A DNA stretch of 64,000 nt from Theropithecus gelada. Taxonomy: Eukaryota; Chordata; Mammalia; Primates; Cercopithecidae. The translations under genes and the position numbers were made by a program. This document shows positions 58,807 through 64,000 of this stretch, one piece after another. Where the stretch lies: NCBI RefSeq assembly GCF_003255815.1, contig NC_037670.1, forward strand, positions 67,934,578-67,998,577, read 5' to 3'. The notes beneath the pieces are model-generated. The model did no database searches. It saw nothing but the letters and a program-made list of their open reading frames with translations, and was not told the DNA's origin. How positions within the stretch are numbered: position 1 is the stretch's first letter; each line of letters begins with the position of its first letter.

Positions 58807-58854
58807 TTAAAATGAAGAAACTTGGCAACGCTATCTTAACCAAGTAACCACAGT

Positions 58855-59775
<921 letters not shown>

Positions 59776-60274
59776 AAGTCAATAGTTTAAAGCAAAAAAC
59801 AATCTAATGTAAGATTTATAACATGGATAGAAGGAATATATATGCCAAAAAGGGTGCAAATAACAGGAGGGAATACAAATGGAATGATACTGCTGATAGG
59901 TTCTTACACTGTACAAGAAAGAAATGACATAACATTAATGGATGGTAATCTGTGACAAGACATGGATACATATAGCAAAATCTAGAGGAGTTACAGCAAA
60001 AAAGCCAGTAGCAATAGAGCAGAGTTAAAAATACTCAATCAAAATGGAGAAACAAAGGAAGCAAGCACAAAGGGAAAGAGAAAACAAATAGCAAAATGAT
60101 AGACTTAAACACAATGACATCAATTATGTAAACTTCAAAATTAAAAGGCAGAAACTATCAGACTAGATAAAAAAGCAAGCTATAACAAAATGCTCTTTAT
60201 AAAGCATGCAGTTTAAAACTCCAGACATGTTGAAAGACACACCATGCAAATATGCGGCATAAGAAAGTGGGATA

Positions 60275-60545
60275 GCCAGGCATGGCTGGTTCAAGCCTGT
60301 AACCCCAGCTTCTCAGGAGGCTGAGGAGGATCACTGAGGCCAGGAGTTTGAGATCACCTGGGCAACATAGTGAGACACTATCTCTGAAAAAAAAAAAAAA
60401 AATTAGCCAGGCATGGTGGCGCGCACCTGTACTCCCAGCTACCTGGGAGGCTGAGGCGGAAGATCACTTGAGCCCAGGAGTTCAAGGCTGCAGTGAGTTA
60501 TGATCATACTACTGCTCTCCAGCCTCAGTGACACAGCGAGACTCT
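60275..60545 (+). mobile_element. Alu without A tail
   Basis: Ends 'cagcgagactctttggcag' with no poly-A. Several small deletions. Confidence 0.88.
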
Positions 60546-60690
60546 TTGGCAGTTGCTAAAGTCCCTAAAGCAAAAAAAGAACACAGTGTGGCTATATTAA
60601 CATCAGACAAGAGATTGGGACAAGAAGTCTTACTAGAAATAAAGATGGTCATTTCATAATGAAAAAGATTTATTTCAACAAGACATTATG

Positions 60691-60976
60691 GGCTGGGAGT
60701 GGTGGCTGACTCCTGTAATCCCAGAACTTTGGGAGGCCGAGGCGGTGGATCACCTGAGGTCAGAAGTTCAACCTTGGCTAACATGGCAAAACCCCATCTC
60801 TACTAAAAATACAAAAATTAGCCAGGTATGGTGGCGCACGCCTGTAACTCCAGGTACTCAGAAGGCTGAGACAGGAAAATGGCTTGAACCCAGGAGGTGG
60901 AGGTAGAAGTGAGCCAAGATTACACCACTACACTGCAGCCTGGGCAAGAGAGAGACCTCGTCTCAAAAAAAAAAAA
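60691..60976 (+). mobile_element. Alu with exact target duplication in LINE-1 ORF2
   Basis: ACATTATG at 60683-60690 and 60977-60984. Confidence 0.93.
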
Positions 60977-61115
60977 CACATTATGATCCTAACTGTGTAC
61001 GTATTTAACAACAGAGCTTCAAAATACATGAAGCCAAAACTAACTAAAGGGAAAAAAAAATCCAAAATAATAACTAGAGAACTTAACACCCTCTCTCTCA
61101 ATAACTGACAGAATT

Positions 61116-61250
61116 AGCTGGATGCAGTGGATCATGCCTGTAATCCCAGCACTTTGGGAGGCCAAGGTGGCTTTAGGCCAGGTGTTCAAGACCACCCTGG
61201 ACAATATACTAAAATACTGATACTCTATAAAAACTTTTTTAAAAGTTAGC
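61116..61250 (+). mobile_element. Left Alu monomer upstream of a second Alu
   Basis: 'gctggatgcagtggatcatg' to 'aaaagttagccagg', followed at once by another left arm 138 bp downstream. Confidence 0.87.
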
Positions 61251-61875
<625 letters not shown>

Positions 61876-61911
61876 ATAAAATTTAAAAAAAAAAAAATTT
61901 TTTTTAAATTA

Positions 61912-62212
<301 letters not shown>

Positions 62213-62378
62213 TTTAGCTGGGCATAGTGGCACACACCTATAGTCCTAACTACTTGGGAGGCTGAGGCATGAGAACTGCTTGAACCAGGAGTTTGAGGTT
62301 ATACTGAGCTCTGATTGCACCACTACACTCCAGCCTGGGTTACAGAATGAGACCCTATCTCTGGAAAGACAAAAAAAC
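62213..62378 (+). mobile_element. Right Alu monomer (FRAM-like)
   Basis: 'tagctgggcatagtggcaca' to 'gaccctatctctggaaagac', right arm only. Confidence 0.85.
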
Positions 62379-62558
62379 AAAGAATTAGTAGACAAAAATT
62401 TAGCAGAAGGTTTGGTAGTGTCTTATAAAGTTAAACATGTAGTTCCCATAAAATTCAGCAATTCCATTATTAGGTATTTACCCCAAAAAAATGAAAACAT
62501 GTTCACATAATGACTCATTCACAAATGTTCACAGCAGCTTTTTCAAAATACAAAGTAG

Positions 62559-62821
<263 letters not shown>

Positions 62822-62822
62822 G

Positions 62823-62860
<38 letters not shown>

Positions 62861-62862
62861 AA
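62822..62862. repeat. (TA)n(CA)n compound microsatellite
   Basis: About 14 TA followed by CACACACA, grown from the tail of the preceding Alu. Confidence 0.92.
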
Positions 62863-63219
62863 CACAAACTAGAAAGAAACTAAATCTCCAACAAATGAAT
62901 AAACAAATCACAGCATAAACATACAACAAAATATTACTCAGCAACTGAAACATGCATCAATATATGGATAAATCTCAAAACATTATGTTGAGTACAGTGA
63001 TCCTTGCACAACAGAATGTATACTGTATGAATCCATCTGTATGAAGTTTTAGAACGAACGAAACTAATGTATGGTGGGAAAAAAATCAGAACAGTAGTAC
63101 CTTGTGGTAAGGATTTTCTAAGGAGCATAAAGGAATTTTCTCAGTGATGGTAGGTAATGTTTTATTTCCTAGTAGGGGTTTCAGTTATGTAGGAGTATGC
63201 ATTTGTCAAAATTTAGCTA

Positions 63220-63549
<330 letters not shown>

Positions 63550-63724
63550 TCATTGTTACATAATTTTACATCAAAAGAAAACTGTAAGCAAATCTTGAAC
63601 GCTAGTTAATGACATGCATGCTAACGTATTTAGATCAAAGTGAAACAATGTCTGCAATTTATTGAGGAATGCATCAGAAAAATAAAATGAGTTGATGGGT
63701 AGGTACAGTGATAAACAGATGCTA

Positions 63725-64000
<276 letters not shown>

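Larger units (their letters stand above)
60120..61110 (+). mobile_element. LINE-1 ORF2 5' region (endonuclease part), interrupted
   Basis: 'atgctctttataaagcatgc', 'gtgtggctatattaacatca', 'gatggtcatttcataatg' and 'agagaacttaacacc' follow the LINE-1 ORF2 endonuclease-to-RT linker. Frames are broken. Confidence 0.65.

Overview
This is intronic-rich primate chromosomal DNA, most probably from an Old World monkey. The window carries one recognisable protein-coding gene, CCM2 (malcavernin, the cerebral cavernous malformation 2 scaffold), on the minus strand. Eight of its ten coding exons are here: exons 9, 8, 7, 6, 5, 4, 3 and 2 in increasing coordinate order. All have canonical AG/GT borders, and the reading frame runs through every junction. 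Exon 10 (the C-terminus) lies left of position 1. Exon 1 (the first ten residues, with the promoter) lies right of position 64000. The Old World monkey assignment rests on young Alu copies with a 'TCAAGCC' start, a 'GGGCGAGGTGGCGG' middle and, read in reverse, 'CAGGCTTGAGCC'. These are hallmarks of the cercopithecoid AluYRa lineages rather than of human AluY.

Layout. 1-11132 is the compact 3' half of the gene: exons 9-3 separated by introns of 0.5-3.5 kb, with few repeats (one MaLR-type LTR, MIR relics, three Alu-type elements). 11133-34568 is intron 2 (23.4 kb), a repeat mosaic. In order it holds a MaLR LTR split by two Alus, an ancient HAL1/LINE-1 with ORF1 relics, LINE-1 ORF2 and 3' UTR pieces, an ERVL-like pol relic ending in integrase-like sequence, nested Tigger-type DNA transposons, and a roughly 6.5 kb antisense LINE-1. 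That LINE-1 is itself interrupted by Alus and by a 1.8 kb retrotransposed segment with a 17-bp target-site duplication. 34569-34742 is exon 2. 34743-64000 is part of intron 1 and is extremely Alu-dense, with about 45 Alu copies or fragments, plus an eight-unit 21-bp minisatellite, an LTR and several LINE-1 3' ends. A repeat-poor interval at 45.3-46.75 kb is a candidate regulatory segment.

Biology. CCM2 encodes an intracellular adaptor that uses a PTB domain (about residues 59-229, encoded by exons 2-6) to bind KRIT1/CCM1 NPxY/F motifs, and a harmonin-homology domain (exons 8-10) that binds MEKK3/MAP3K3. With PDCD10/CCM3 it restrains endothelial MEKK3-KLF2/4 signalling. Residues L113, L198 and F217, known to matter in human CCM2, are intact. 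No other protein gene, tRNA, rRNA, CRISPR array or CpG-island promoter is supported. Nearly all other open frames are Alu, LINE or ERV sequence, or chance frames in introns. The unusual content is structural: tandem Alu monomer expansions, target sites reused by successive retrotransposons, and a retrotransposed RNA copy of unknown source.
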